DNA of 64,000 nt from Curtobacterium flaccumfaciens. Its GTDB lineage: Bacteria; Actinomycetota; Actinomycetes; Actinomycetales; Microbacteriaceae. Made by a program: the position numbers and the translations under genes. How positions within the stretch are numbered: the stretch's first letter is position 1; the number at the start of each line of letters is the position of its first letter. Of this stretch, positions 43,404 to 52,402 are shown one piece after another. The stretch is taken from contig NZ_JABMCF010000035.1 of assembly GCF_013359815.1 (NCBI RefSeq), positions 248,001 through 312,000 on the forward strand, given 5' to 3'. Under the pieces are notes generated by a model. It saw only the letters and a program-made list of their open reading frames with translations, had not been told where the DNA came from and did not search any database.

Positions 43404-45461
43404 TCAGTCGCGCGTCGTGATCCCGAAGGGCGAGCTCTCGAGGTTCGTGAAGTTCCCCACCGTCGCCCGGACGGTGCACGACGGGGCGACGGAGAGTGCG
43501 GTGACCACGAGCCCGTCGGAGGACACGGCCAACGCGCCCGAGCAACCGTCGGCGAACCGTACGCCGGACTCCCCGCCGGCCACGTCGACGAGCATCTGCG
43601 ACGGGCGCCCGCTGCTCGGACTGCGGTAGAGCGGGTTGAGCTCGTCGGCACCGTTCGGCCAGACCGGCACCAGGGTCACCGGCAGTGCCGTCTGGCTGAC
43701 CGTCCGGTCGGGCGTCCGGACCTCCACGCCCTGCAGTCGCTGGACGGGGTAGGCGGTCCCGCGCACGGCGTCGTCGGTCACGGCTGTGGTGGTCGCCTCG
43801 CCGACGCCGTCGAGCCAGGTCTGCAACGCTGCACCGTCCTCGACGGCGAGTGGCACCGAGGCCTCGACCGTGACGTCTCCGCCGGCGGGGACCTCGACGC
43901 CGGACAGGCTCCACGCGCAGGCGGTGTCCACGCCGGTCAGTGACGGCTGGTTGCGCTTCGCGGTGATGCCCTCGCCGGACCAGGTGACGGCGGGGCAGGA
44001 GGCTCCCGAGCGGGTACCCGGCAGCACCTCGAGGAACGGTCCGCTGAGGGTCGCCGTCTGCGCCGCGTACGTGACGCGCAGGTCCACGGTGCCCTTCGCC
44101 GGGTCGATGGTGGCGCGCCGTGTGGTCGCCAGCCCGGTGGGCAGTGGCCGGTCCTGCTGGTAGGCGTTGGCGGCCTGCGCGGTCGCCGTACCCGTGCCCG
44201 GCGTCTTCCGGAGGGCCCCGGGCAGCCACACGACGCCACCGACGACCAGCGCGGCGACGAGCACGACGCCGATGCCGCCGAACAGGAGCGCACGGTCGGT
44301 CAGCCACTCGGGCCGGGCGAACCGGCGCTTCGGTTCGGGCTCAGCGGCCGGTGCGGCGGGGAACGGCTGACGCGCCATCGGCCGGATGACGGTCTGCGAC
44401 CCGGCGGGGCCGAGCTCCGGGGCCGGCCCGACGACCGCGGCGTCGTCCCCGGTGGCGGTGGTCCGGGATCCCGTCGCGTCGTCGGGACGGCCCCCACGGA
44501 CGACGGTCGCCGGACGCTCAACCTCGTCGAACGAGTCCGGGTCGCTGGAGGCGACCAGTGCGGGTGCCGACGCGAGGGACCGCGCGAGCCGACGGAGGGT
44601 CCCCGCCGCGTCCGCCGCCGACGGCCGGGCGTTCGGGTCCTTCGCGAGCAGGGCGGACACCGCGGCCCACAGGGCGTCGGGCACGTCGAGCGGGGGTGGG
44701 TTCGAGGTGACGTGGCGGTAGGCCACGGCGAAGTCCGTGCCCGGGCCTGCGAACGGCGTGCGACCGGACAGCAGCTCGTAGAGCATGACCCCGGCACCGT
44801 AGACGTCGGCGGCCGGACCCGAACGTCCGTGGCTGATCGACTCGGGTGCCATGTACTGCGGCGTGCCGAGGAGCCCGGTAGTCGTGCGTTCGCGTTCGGC
44901 GACGACCGACGCGATCCCGAAGTCGGTGACCCGGACGGCACCGGTGGCACCGGGGGCCCACGCGGTCTGGAGCAGGACGTTGTCGGGCTTCACGTCACGG
45001 TGGGTGACGTCCTGCTCGTGCGCCGCGGTGAGTGCGTCGAGGGTCTCGGCGGTGATCGTCAGGGCGTCCCGCGGGAGGAGCGGACCGTTCGACGCGAGCA
45101 GGTCGCGGGCGGACCCACCCGGTACCAGGTCCATGACGATCGCGAGCCGGTCGCCCTCGACGACCAGGTCGCGGACGCGCACGATGGACGGGTGCTGCAG
45201 GGCGAGGAGCACCGAGCGTTCGCGGACGAAGCGCTCGACGATCTGCGGGTCGGCGGCGAGTTCGGCACGCAGGAGCTTGGCGGCGAAGGCCTCGCCGGTC
45301 GCGGAGTGCTCGACCCGCCAGACCTCTCCGGTGGCGCCGGTCCCGAGCAGTTCGACCAGTCGGTAGGACGCGCCGAGCGGTTCACCCTGGCCGTACTGCC
45401 CTTGACGGTCCTGCGCCACGCGTTCCCCGATTCCCCCACTGGCCGACCCCTCGCCGGCCAC
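43404..45461 (-). CDS. PknB-type Ser/Thr protein kinase
   Basis: Transmembrane kinase of 685 aa. The kinase domain (~30-290) has glycine loop GTGATGEVW, lysine AAKLL, catalytic HRDVKPDN, DFGIAS and the APE motif LLGTPQYMAPE; all are intact. One helix (LLFGGIGVVLVAALVVGGVVW) leads to an extracellular domain of ~250 aa with two predicted beta modules and no PASTA repeats. GTG 45461 is the start. It is convergent with the FHA-bearing ATPase, and FHA domains bind kinase-phosphorylated threonines, so it may control secretion. It is also 6 bases after mshD on the same strand. Confidence 0.9.
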   Translation of the reverse strand: MAGEGSASGGIGERVAQDRQGQYGQGEPLGASYRLVELLGTGATGEVWRVEHSATGEAFAAKLLRAELAADPQIVERFVRERSVLLALQHPSIVRVRDLVVEGDRLAIVMDLVPGGSARDLLASNGPLLPRDALTITAETLDALTAAHEQDVTHRDVKPDNVLLQTAWAPGATGAVRVTDFGIASVVAERERTTTGLLGTPQYMAPESISHGRSGPAADVYGAGVMLYELLSGRTPFAGPGTDFAVAYRHVTSNPPPLDVPDALWAAVSALLAKDPNARPSAADAAGTLRRLARSLASAPALVASSDPDSFDEVERPATVVRGGRPDDATGSRTTATGDDAAVVGPAPELGPAGSQTVIRPMARQPFPAAPAAEPEPKRRFARPEWLTDRALLFGGIGVVLVAALVVGGVVWLPGALRKTPGTGTATAQAANAYQQDRPLPTGLATTRRATIDPAKGTVDLRVTYAAQTATLSGPFLEVLPGTRSGASCPAVTWSGEGITAKRNQPSLTGVDTACAWSLSGVEVPAGGDVTVEASVPLAVEDGAALQTWLDGVGEATTTAVTDDAVRGTAYPVQRLQGVEVRTPDRTVSQTALPVTLVPVWPNGADELNPLYRSPSSGRPSQMLVDVAGGESGVRFADGCSGALAVSSDGLVVTALSVAPSCTVRATVGNFTNLESSPFGITTRD

Positions 45462-45467
45462 GCAATG

Positions 45468-46307
45468 TTACCGGCCGGACGGGGACGGTGCCGCGTACTG
45501 CACGTCGATCGCGTGCTGCGTGAACCCCGACCGCCGGTACAGCGCCAGCGCCGGCTCGTTGTCCCCCTCGACGTACAGCGCGGCGGCGGTCAGCCCGCGG
45601 CCGCGCAGCCGAGCGGTGCCCGCACGCATGAGCACTCCGCCGAGTCGCTGCCCCTGCAGGTCGGGCCGCACGGCGACGGCGTAGAACTCGCCGATGCCGT
45701 CCTCGACCTTGAGCCAGCACGAGCCCGCGAGCTGCCCAGAGGCGTCGCGGAGCAGCAGCAGGTCCTCGCCGGAGAACCAGTCGTCGGCCTCGCGGGCGTG
45801 CAGGTCGTCGAGCGTCATCCGCCCCTGCTCGGGGTGGTGGGCGAAGGCGGCGGCGTTCAGCGCGAGCCAGTCGGTCTCGTCGTCGGTGCCGGGGCGGAAC
45901 GCCGACAGCGAGTAGCCGTCGGGCAGCGCCACGTCGGCATCAGCGTCGGCAGCGACGTCCACATCGGAGTCGGCGACGGGCGCCCGGAGCTGCAGCAGCG
46001 TGCGGACCGCGCGCCAGCCGAACCGGTCGGCCAGCGCTCGCGCTGCCGGGTGGTCCCCGTGCGCCCACGCGAGCCGGGGAGCGGCCCCGCCGCCCAGCGC
46101 GAGTGCCTGCGACATCAGATTCGTGCCGATGCCCCGGCCACGGGCCTCCTGGGCGACGACCATCTCGAGCTCGCCGTCACGGACCACGGCGACCCCGTGG
46201 TCGACGGTCAGGACGGTCGCGCGCCCCGCGCGGACGTCCACCAGGGTCTGGTCGGAGAACGGGGGAGCCTCGCCGGGGGCGACGTAGCTGCCGAGGTCGG
46301 GCAGCAC
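45468..46307 (-). CDS. mshD: mycothiol synthase
   Basis: MshD acetylates Cys-GlcN-Ins in the last step of mycothiol, the actinobacterial thiol. The 279-aa protein has two GNAT domains; the second has the acetyl-CoA loop VAVRPDLQGQRLGGVLM and NEPALALYRRSGFTQH. The acidic insert DVDVAADADADV between the domains is unusual. GTG 46307 overlaps the glnR stop by one base. The glnR-mshD pairing is conserved in mycobacteria. Confidence 0.92.
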   Translation of the reverse strand: MLPDLGSYVAPGEAPPFSDQTLVDVRAGRATVLTVDHGVAVVRDGELEMVVAQEARGRGIGTNLMSQALALGGGAAPRLAWAHGDHPAARALADRFGWRAVRTLLQLRAPVADSDVDVAADADADVALPDGYSLSAFRPGTDDETDWLALNAAAFAHHPEQGRMTLDDLHAREADDWFSGEDLLLLRDASGQLAGSCWLKVEDGIGEFYAVAVRPDLQGQRLGGVLMRAGTARLRGRGLTAAALYVEGDNEPALALYRRSGFTQHAIDVQYAAPSPSGR

Positions 46308-46990
46308 TACTGCCCCATCAGGCGCTCGGCCTCGTCGTCGTAGACGTTGAAGCGGTACCCGACGTTGCGGACGGTGCCGATGAGCGACTCGAGGTCGCCG
46401 AGCTTGGCGCGCAGTCGTCGGACGTGCACGTCGACCGTGCGGGTGCCGCCGAAGTAGTCGTAGCCCCAGACCTCGCTGAGCAGCTGCTCGCGGGTGAAGA
46501 CGCGTGACGGGTGGGTGGCGAAGAAGCGCAGGAGCTCGAACTCCTTGAACGTCAGGTCGAGCGGCCGGCCGCGTACCTTGGCGGAGTAGCTGGCCTCGTC
46601 GATGACGACACCGGACGCCTGGATCTTCGAGCTCGTCTGGCCCTTCGCCGCGCGACCGGCGGACAGCCGGATGCGGGCGTCGATCTCGGCCGGGCCGGCG
46701 CTCTCGAGCACGACGTCGTCGACGTTCCAGTCGCTGTTGACGGCGGTCAGCCCGCCCTCGGTGACGACGAGCACGATCGGTGTGGTCGACCCCGACGAAG
46801 CGAGGATCTTGCACAGGGCCTTCGCGCTGACCAGGTCGGTGCGGGCGTCCACGAACATCAGGTCGCTCTGCGGGGCGTTGACCAACTGTGCGGCCTCGGC
46901 CGGCACGTGGCGGATCCGGTGGCTCAGGAGGCCCAGGCTCGGCAGGACGTCTCCGGGCGCGGTCGAGGTGAGTACCAGGAGCTGTGCCAC
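46307..46990 (-). CDS. glnR: GlnR-type orphan response regulator
   Basis: OmpR-fold regulator of 227 aa. The receiver (1-110) retains D48 in MFVDARTD but lacks the acidic pair and the switch lysine, as in phosphorylation-independent GlnR. The C-terminal winged helix has [33 protein letters not shown] and [15 protein letters not shown]. GlnR controls nitrogen assimilation and, in some genera, antibiotic-related genes. The MshD neighbour supports the call. Confidence 0.88.
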   Translation of the reverse strand: MAQLLVLTSTAPGDVLPSLGLLSHRIRHVPAEAAQLVNAPQSDLMFVDARTDLVSAKALCKILASSGSTTPIVLVVTEGGLTAVNSDWNVDDVVLESAGPAEIDARIRLSAGRAAKGQTSSKIQASGVVIDEASYSAKVRGRPLDLTFKEFELLRFFATHPSRVFTREQLLSEVWGYDYFGGTRTVDVHVRRLRAKLGDLESLIGTVRNVGYRFNVYDDEAERLMGQ

Positions 46991-47078
46991 AGGACCTCCG
47001 GAGGTGGATGACGTCGTGGAGACATCCTAGTGATGCTCGGGAAGGACTCATCCGGCCGGACGGATTGCGCGTCATCCC

Positions 47079-47138
47079 GCACCGCACGGCGCGAGCACCG
47101 CACCGCTCGGCGCGAGCACCGCACCGCGCGGTGCGTGC
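47079..47138. repeat. ~21-bp tandem repeat
   Basis: CACCGCaCcGCtCGGCGCGAG-type units occur about three times (first shortened to ~18 bases), upstream of glnR and the gene at 47157. Nothing else is seen in the gap. Confidence 0.5.
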
Positions 47139-47156
47139 GTTCCGCACGTCCCTGAC

Positions 47157-47450
47157 ATGATGGAGCGCGTGACCGAGCCCGTGCACCCCACCGACCAGCG
47201 TCGCCTGCGGCTGACGTCCGTCCTGCCGGTCTGGGTGCTGGCGGTCGTCGGGGCCGTGCTCGTGCTGACCGTGGCCGAGCGCGACGCCTTCGCTTGGCTG
47301 CTGCTCGTCTTCGTCGCCTGCGTGATGGTCAGCTTCGTGCTGCAGCTCATCACCGCCACGAAGGACGGTCTGGTCGAACGGATCAGCATCGCGTCGTCCG
47401 GGGCGTTCGTCGTGGTCCTCGTCACCGCGGTGGTGCTCCTGGCGCGTTGA
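47157..47450 (+). CDS. small membrane protein (97 aa)
   Basis: Three membrane helices: VLPVWVLAVVGAVLVLTVA, FAWLLLVFVACVMVSFVLQLI and ISIASSGAFVVVLVTAVVLLA. A short acidic-basic N-terminus carries no known motif. ATG 47157 or GTG 47169 may be the start. It is divergent from glnR and in line with the nitrobindin-ygfZ genes. Confidence 0.7.
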   Translation: MMERVTEPVHPTDQRRLRLTSVLPVWVLAVVGAVLVLTVAERDAFAWLLLVFVACVMVSFVLQLITATKDGLVERISIASSGAFVVVLVTAVVLLAR

Positions 47451-47461
47451 GCCGAGCCGCG

Positions 47462-47467
47462 TAGACT
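47462..47467 (+). promoter_or_regulatory. -10 element, likely leaderless
   Basis: TAGACT ends 6 bases before ATG 47474. Confidence 0.45.
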
Positions 47468-47473
47468 CCGAGC

Positions 47474-47590
47474 ATGGATTCGCTGCTTGCGCTCGAGCTC
47501 TTCTACGTCGGCCTCCTCGGCCTGGCGTCGCTCGCGATCGCGTTCATCTCGGTGGTCGTCGTCGTGAAGCTGTTCAAGGGCCAGCGTTGA
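47474..47590 (+). CDS. tiny membrane protein (38 aa)
   Basis: ATG 47474 gives MDSLLALELFYVGLLGLASL and then AIAFISVVVVVKLFKGQR: one membrane helix of about 25 residues ending in a basic tail. The stop overlaps the start of the nitrobindin gene (GTTGA), so it is coupled to it. A -10 TAGACT ends 6 bases upstream. No known family; too small for most gene finders. Confidence 0.72.
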   Translation: MDSLLALELFYVGLLGLASLAIAFISVVVVVKLFKGQR

Positions 47591-48189
47591 TCGAGCTGCC
47601 CGAGGGCCTCGCCCCCGAACTGGTCCCGCTGTCGTGGCTGGTCGGCGTGTGGGAGGGCACCGGTGTGGTCGAGTACCCGGTCGGTGACGACGACGAGGTC
47701 CGGAACTACGAGTTCGGCCAGCGCGTCAGCTTCAGCCACGATGGTCTGCCCTACCTGAACTACTCGTCGACCACCTGGCTGCTCGACGACGACCGCACCC
47801 CGCTCGCCGCCGAGATGGGCTACTGGCGGATCGACCGTCGGACCGAGCCGGGCGACCGCGGCCCCGCGATGCTCCTGGGCGACGGCCCCACGCCCTTCAG
47901 CACGGTGGAGAGCGTCGAGGCGCTCCGCAACACCACGGACGGCTTCGACGTCGAGGCCGCGATCATCCACCCGACGGGCGTCAACGAGCTCTACGTCGGC
48001 CGTGTGCTGAAGGGCCGGATCGACCTGTCGACCGACGCCGTGCTGCGCTCGCCGAACGCGAAGGACTACTCCGCCGCGACCCGCCTGTACGGGCTGGTCG
48101 AGGGCAAGCTCTTCTGGGCGTGGGACATCGCCGCGCTCGGTCGCGAACTCACCTCGCACGCCTCGGGGCAGCTCGCGAAGGTCGACTGA
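47587..48189 (+). CDS. nitrobindin-like (FABP/DUF1794) protein
   Basis: Beta-barrel protein of 200 aa. LSWLVGVWEGTGVVEYP is the family opening (GxWxGxG), and a C-terminal AATRLYGLVEGKLFWAWDI is also conserved; the histidine in ELTSHASG is near the heme-coordinating position of nitrobindins. The family binds ferric heme and isomerises peroxynitrite. The start is TTG 47587, overlapping the tiny ORF. The stop overlaps the ygfZ ATG, so three genes are coupled. Confidence 0.85.
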   Translation: MIELPEGLAPELVPLSWLVGVWEGTGVVEYPVGDDDEVRNYEFGQRVSFSHDGLPYLNYSSTTWLLDDDRTPLAAEMGYWRIDRRTEPGDRGPAMLLGDGPTPFSTVESVEALRNTTDGFDVEAAIIHPTGVNELYVGRVLKGRIDLSTDAVLRSPNAKDYSAATRLYGLVEGKLFWAWDIAALGRELTSHASGQLAKVD

Positions 48190-49271
48190 TGTCGGTGTTC
48201 GCCGCGCGTGACGGCTTCGTCGCGGCCGACTCGGTCGCCGCGCACTTCGGCAACCCGATCGGGGAGCAGCGCCTGCTGACCCGGGGGCGTGCCGTCGTCG
48301 AGCTCGGACTCGGTGTCGTCACCGTCTCCGGACCGGACCGGTTGTCGTGGCTCAACTCGATCACCTCGCAGCAGCTCACCGGGTTGCCGACCGGCGTCAG
48401 CACCGAGACGCTCGTCCTCGACCAGGCCGGACGCGTCGAGCACGCGGCCCGCGTCTTCGACGACGGTGCGACGGTCTGGCTGCTCACCGAGCGCGCTGAC
48501 GCTGCGCCGCTCGCCGGGTGGCTCGACTCGATGCGCTTCATGCTCCGGGTCGAGGTCACTGACCACTCCGACGACTTCGTGACCCTCGGCTGGTTCGGGG
48601 CGGACGCCCCGTTCGCGTCCGTCGAGTTGCCGGAACCGCCCGTCGCCGAGTGGGTCGACCCGTGGGGCGCCGTCACGCCGGGCGGATGGGGCTACGCCGA
48701 CCAGGAGGCCCACCCCGGCTCCGACTGGACCCTCCGCGTCGCCGTGGTCACCCCCGGCACCGCGGCCGCGATCGCCGCGTCGGACGTGCCCGTCGCGGGG
48801 CTGCTCGCGTACGAGGCGCTGCGGATCGCCGCCTGGCGCCCGACCCTGTCCGACGTGGACGAGCGGACGATCCCGCACGAGCTCGACTGGCTGCGTTCCG
48901 CCGTGCACCTGTCGAAGGGCTGCTACCGGGGGCAGGAGACCGTCGCCAAGGTCCACAACCTCGGGCACCCGCCGCGTCGGGCCGTGCTGCTGCACCTCGA
49001 CGGGTCCGACGGTGTGCTGCCGGCGCCCGGCACCCCCGTGCTGCTCGACGACAAGCCCGTCGGTCGGCTCTCGGCCTCGGCGATCCACCACGAGCTCGGT
49101 CCGATCGGGCTCGCCGTGGTGAAGCGCTCCCTCGACCCCACCGCGACCCTGCGGCTCGAGGCCGACGACGTCGTGGTGACCGCGGCGCAGGAGACCATCG
49201 TCCCGCCCGAGGCCGGTGCGACGGCGAACGTCCCGCGCCTGCCCCGGCTCGGAGCCGTCAAGCGCTCCTAG
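48189..49271 (+). CDS. ygfZ: YgfZ/GcvT folate-binding protein
   Basis: Protein of 360 aa with the GcvT-like fold and the YgfZ signature KGCYRGQETVAK (K-G-C-Y-x-G-Q-E) near residue 240. The cysteine is intact. The family repairs or matures iron-sulfur clusters with folate, notably for MiaB-type enzymes. ATG 48189 overlaps the nitrobindin stop, linking a heme/NO protein to an Fe-S repair factor in one operon. Confidence 0.9.
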   Translation: MSVFAARDGFVAADSVAAHFGNPIGEQRLLTRGRAVVELGLGVVTVSGPDRLSWLNSITSQQLTGLPTGVSTETLVLDQAGRVEHAARVFDDGATVWLLTERADAAPLAGWLDSMRFMLRVEVTDHSDDFVTLGWFGADAPFASVELPEPPVAEWVDPWGAVTPGGWGYADQEAHPGSDWTLRVAVVTPGTAAAIAASDVPVAGLLAYEALRIAAWRPTLSDVDERTIPHELDWLRSAVHLSKGCYRGQETVAKVHNLGHPPRRAVLLHLDGSDGVLPAPGTPVLLDDKPVGRLSASAIHHELGPIGLAVVKRSLDPTATLRLEADDVVVTAAQETIVPPEAGATANVPRLPRLGAVKRS

Positions 49272-49286
49272 CCCTGCACGCTGTCG

Positions 49287-50060
49287 TCAGGCGGGCTCGA
49301 CGGCCGACCACGGGACGCTGAGCTCACCGAGCCGCCAGCGTGTCACCCCATGCAGCACCGGCCAGCCGCGGTCACGCATCCCGCGCACCGTGGCGATCCA
49401 CCGCTGCCGGGGCCCGTACGTGCCGAGCGGAGCCGCGACCGCCCACGACAGGTCGAGGTCGCGCAGGAACGCGTGCACCCGTTCGCCGGGCACGTTTCGG
49501 TGGATCAGGGCCTTCGGCAGCCGCTCGGCGACGATCGAGGGCACATCGAGCCCGGCGAGCCGGAGCGACACCGTGAAGGTCCGCGGCGCGACGTCGTCGA
49601 GTGTCACCCACGATGCGACCCGGCCGACCTCGTTGCAGGTCCCCTCGACGAGCGCACCGCCGGGCTGCAGCCGGTCCTGCATGATCCGCCACGACCCGAC
49701 CACCGCGGACTCGTCGTACTGCCGCAGCACGTTGAACGCCCGGATGACGGCGGGCCGGCGCTGCCCGGGCGTCGGGGTCTCGAAGCCACCCAGGCGGAAC
49801 GTCACGCCGTCGCGGGTGCCTGCGTTCGCGAGCGCGACCCGCGAGGGCTCGATCTCGATGCCCGTCACCTCGACGTCGGGTCGGACGGCGGCCAGCCGGT
49901 CGCGCAACTCGAGCGTGGTGGTCGGTGAGGCTCCGTAGCCGACGTCGGCGACGAGCGGGTCGTCCGTCCGGCGCAGCACCGGCAGGGTCGCGATCCACCG
50001 GTCGACGCGGCGGAGCCGGTTGTACCCGGTCGTCCCGCGCGTCACGTTCCCGATGGGCAT
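49287..50060 (-). CDS. class I SAM methyltransferase-like protein
   Basis: Protein of 257 aa. [21 protein letters not shown] is motif [18 protein letters not shown] motif II, and an [19 protein letters not shown] helix follows motif IV, so it fits the Rossmann methyltransferase fold. An [19 protein letters not shown] tail is specific to an unnamed actinobacterial group. The target is unknown. It is convergent with ygfZ and divergent from gpm. Confidence 0.75.
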   Translation of the reverse strand: MPIGNVTRGTTGYNRLRRVDRWIATLPVLRRTDDPLVADVGYGASPTTTLELRDRLAAVRPDVEVTGIEIEPSRVALANAGTRDGVTFRLGGFETPTPGQRRPAVIRAFNVLRQYDESAVVGSWRIMQDRLQPGGALVEGTCNEVGRVASWVTLDDVAPRTFTVSLRLAGLDVPSIVAERLPKALIHRNVPGERVHAFLRDLDLSWAVAAPLGTYGPRQRWIATVRGMRDRGWPVLHGVTRWRLGELSVPWSAVEPA

Positions 50061-50091
50061 GCGTCAAGGGTACGGGGCCGGTACCGCTCGG

Positions 50092-50097
50092 TAGACT
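50092..50097 (+). promoter_or_regulatory. -10 element of gpmA
   Basis: TAGACT ends 7 bases before ATG 50105; GGAGG lies between, so the transcript would be leaderless or nearly so. Confidence 0.45.
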
Positions 50098-50104
50098 CGG
50101 AGGC

Positions 50105-50851
50105 ATGACCTCCACGCTCGTCCTGCTCCGTCACGGCAACAGTGACTGGAACCAGAAGAACCTGTTCACCGGTTGGGTCGACGTCCGGCTCAGCGAGCTG
50201 GGCGAGAAGGAGGCGAAGCGCGCCGGCGACCTCATCGCCGAGTCCGGCATCGTCCCCGACGTCCTGTACACCTCGCTCCTGACCCGTGCGATCCAGACGG
50301 CGGACATCGCGCTGCTGCAGGCCGACCTGGCCTGGCTGCCGGTGAAGCGCGACTGGCGCCTCAACGAGCGCCACTACGGCGACCTGCAGGGCAAGGACAA
50401 GGCCCAGACCCTGGCCGAGTACGGCGAGCAGCAGTTCATGGAGTGGCGCCGTTCGTTCGACGTCCCGCCGCCCCCCATCGCCGACGACGCCGAGTGGTCG
50501 CAGTTCGGTGACCGTCGCTACGCCGAGCTCGGCGACCGGCTGCCCCGCACCGAGTCGCTCAAGCTCGTCATCGACCGCCTGCTGCCGTACTGGGAGTCCG
50601 ACATCACGAAGGACCTCGCCGCCGGCAAGACCGTGCTGGTGACGGCTCACGGCAACTCGCTGCGTGCGCTCGTGAAGCACCTCGACGGCATCTCCGACGA
50701 CGACATCGCCGGCCTGAACATCCCGACGGGCATCCCGCTGGTGTACGAGCTCGACGACGACTTCACGCCGACGAAGCCCGCGTACTACCTGGACCCCGAG
50801 GCCGCCGCAGCCGGCGCCGCCGCCGTGGCCGCCCAGGGCGCCAAGAAGTAG
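50105..50851 (+). CDS. gpmA: 2,3-bisphosphoglycerate-dependent phosphoglycerate mutase
   Basis: Glycolytic enzyme of 248 aa interconverting 3- and 2-phosphoglycerate. Catalytic [19 protein letters not shown] (RHG with the phospho-histidine), [14 protein letters not shown] and the second histidine [15 protein letters not shown] are all intact. It has the usual Ala-rich C-terminus. It is expressed from a near-leaderless promoter and followed by a terminator. Confidence 0.96.
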   Translation: MTSTLVLLRHGNSDWNQKNLFTGWVDVRLSELGEKEAKRAGDLIAESGIVPDVLYTSLLTRAIQTADIALLQADLAWLPVKRDWRLNERHYGDLQGKDKAQTLAEYGEQQFMEWRRSFDVPPPPIADDAEWSQFGDRRYAELGDRLPRTESLKLVIDRLLPYWESDITKDLAAGKTVLVTAHGNSLRALVKHLDGISDDDIAGLNIPTGIPLVYELDDDFTPTKPAYYLDPEAAAAGAAAVAAQGAKK

Positions 50852-50860
50852 CACCCACGC

Positions 50861-50894
50861 AGAACGCCCCGTCCGGCATCCGGGCGGGGCGTTC
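50861..50894 (+). terminator. gpmA terminator
   Basis: GAACGCCCCG and CGGGGCGTTC form a strong stem (50862-50871 and 50885-50894) after the gpmA stop. Confidence 0.75.
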
Positions 50895-50916
50895 GTGCGT
50901 GTGCGGGGCTTCGCGG

Positions 50917-50959
50917 GAGCGACAGTGGGCCGCCGACGTTCCGCCGACTCCTGTCGCTC
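50917..50959. repeat. GAGCGACAG-family inverted repeat, copy 2
   Basis: GAGCGACAG (50917-50925) and CTGTCGCTC (50951-50959) are perfect 9-base arms. An additional CCTGTCGCTT lies at 50991-51000. Same family as 10210-10259. Confidence 0.55.
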
Positions 50960-51034
50960 TGCCAGGAGGAACGGATCGCCCCGTCGACGACCTGTCGCTT
51001 CAGCAGCGTGGTCGGCTCGACGAGCCGTGGCTGG

Positions 51035-51583
51035 TCAGACGAAGTGCGACGCGATCTCCTGCACCAGGGCCCCGACGTCGTAGGGCTTCGTCGTGTCGAC
51101 CCGGATCACCGGGACGCCGGGCAGTCCGACGGGCCGGGCGTCGTCGCCGTGCTCGTCCCAGAAGGCCAGCACGCCGGCCAGGTCCCCGTGCACCTCGTGC
51201 CGCACCGGCACGGTGCCCGGTTCGTACCGGTCGCGCAGCCGCTCCTCGGCGGTGGCGCGGTCCGTGTCGCACCACACCTCGACGGCGCGAGGTGACCCGG
51301 CGGACGCGAGTCCGGCCTCCAGGCGGTCCCTGTCACGGGACGGCAGCCAGACGGCGTCGAGGACGACCCCGTTCTCGACGGCCTGCGCCATGGACCACAT
51401 CGTGTCCATCGCGATGCCGCCGAGCGGCCGCGAGGCGATCATCGGGCCGACGACGTCGGCGAGGGGTTCCTTGATGCGGTCCTTCGACAGGAACGGGCAA
51501 CCGAGCACCTCGGCGAGTGCCGTGCCGATGCTGCTCTTGCCGGAACCGGGCATGCCGTTGACGATGATCGCGACCTGGGCCAT
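51035..51583 (-). CDS. P-loop kinase-like ATPase
   Basis: Protein of 182 aa with Walker A VNGMPGSGKSSIGTAL, a lid-like arginine-rich helix (AEERLRDRYEPGTVPVRHE) and VIRVDTTKPYD near the end. It belongs to the AAA_33/zeta-toxin-like small-molecule kinase group (chloramphenicol phosphotransferase, gluconate kinase relatives). The substrate is unknown. It lies between gpmA and phoU; its codon use is typical. Confidence 0.8.
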   Translation of the reverse strand: MAQVAIIVNGMPGSGKSSIGTALAEVLGCPFLSKDRIKEPLADVVGPMIASRPLGGIAMDTMWSMAQAVENGVVLDAVWLPSRDRDRLEAGLASAGSPRAVEVWCDTDRATAEERLRDRYEPGTVPVRHEVHGDLAGVLAFWDEHGDDARPVGLPGVPVIRVDTTKPYDVGALVQEIASHFV

Positions 51584-51597
51584 GTCACGATCCTCGC

Positions 51598-51641
51598 AGA
51601 CCGATCGGGCCGGGTCAGACCGATCGGGTCAGGTCAGACCG
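51598..51641. repeat. 19-bp tandem repeat at phoU end
   Basis: AGACCGATCGGGcCgGGTC (51598-51616) is repeated at 51617-51635, and AGACCG starts again at 51636. It covers the phoU stop codon. Confidence 0.5.
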
Positions 51642-52302
51642 CCGCGGTCGAGGTGGACGCGCCGGTCCAGTCGCCGGTCGCGAGGTACTCGACCTTCTTC
51701 GCGATCGAGACCGCGTGGTCGGCGAAGCGCTCGTGGTAGCGGGAGGCCAGGGTGGCGTCGACGGTGTCGATCGGCCCGCCCTTCCAGGCCTCGCCGAGCA
51801 CGAAGTCGAAGACGCTGGCGTGCAGCTCGTCGACGGCGTCGTCCTCGTCGCGGATCTCGGCCGACAGCGCGATGTCCTCGGTGGCGAGCAGCCGCGTGAG
51901 CTTCTGCGCCATGGCGACGTCGTGCCGGCCCATCTCCTTGAAGGTGCTGCGGAGGCCCTTCGGTACGACCTTCTCGGGGAAGCGCTGGCGAGCGAGCTGC
52001 GCGATGTGCTCGGCCATGTCGCCCATGCGCTCGAGCGAGGAGCTGACGCGCAGGGCGGTGACGACGACGCGCAGGTCGCGGGCCACCGGTGCCTGGCGGG
52101 CGAGGATGTCGATCGCGATCTCGTCGAGGCTGTTCGCGGCGAGGTCGATCTTCTCGTCGTCGGCGATCACCTCTTCGGCGAGGGCGACGTCGGAGTCGCT
52201 GAAGGCCTGCGTGGCTCGGGTGATGGCGGACTCGACGAGCCCGGCGATCTCGGTCAGTCGCTCCTGGACGTCCTGGAGTTCCTGCTGGAAGACTTCGCGC
52301 AT
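51634..52302 (-). CDS. phoU: phosphate signalling protein PhoU
   Basis: PhoU of 222 aa, two three-helix bundles. The conserved acidic metal-binding motifs are ADDEKIDLAANSLDE in the first bundle and EIRDEDDAVDELHASVFD in the second; LERMGDMAEHIAQLA and RYHERFADHAVSIAKK are also typical. It links Pst transport to SenX3/RegX3 and prevents activation when phosphate is plentiful. It is divergent from senX3 across PHO boxes. ATG 52302. Confidence 0.96.
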   Translation of the reverse strand: MREVFQQELQDVQERLTEIAGLVESAITRATQAFSDSDVALAEEVIADDEKIDLAANSLDEIAIDILARQAPVARDLRVVVTALRVSSSLERMGDMAEHIAQLARQRFPEKVVPKGLRSTFKEMGRHDVAMAQKLTRLLATEDIALSAEIRDEDDAVDELHASVFDFVLGEAWKGGPIDTVDATLASRYHERFADHAVSIAKKVEYLATGDWTGASTSTAAV

Positions 52303-52347
52303 GGGGGAGTACCTCTCTCTGCGTACCGGACGAGTGTCGTCAGCCCA

Positions 52348-52376
52348 GGTGAACGAACGGTGACGCGGGGCTGAAC
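52348..52376. promoter_or_regulatory. PHO box (triple) between phoU and senX3
   Basis: Three direct repeats with an exact 11-base period on the plus strand: GGTGAAC (52348), GGTGACG (52359) and GCTGAAC (52370). The orientation matches phoU transcription on the minus strand. Confidence 0.7.
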
Positions 52377-52402
52377 GCTTCGCGTTCTGGCCTTCCGCAG
52401 AC

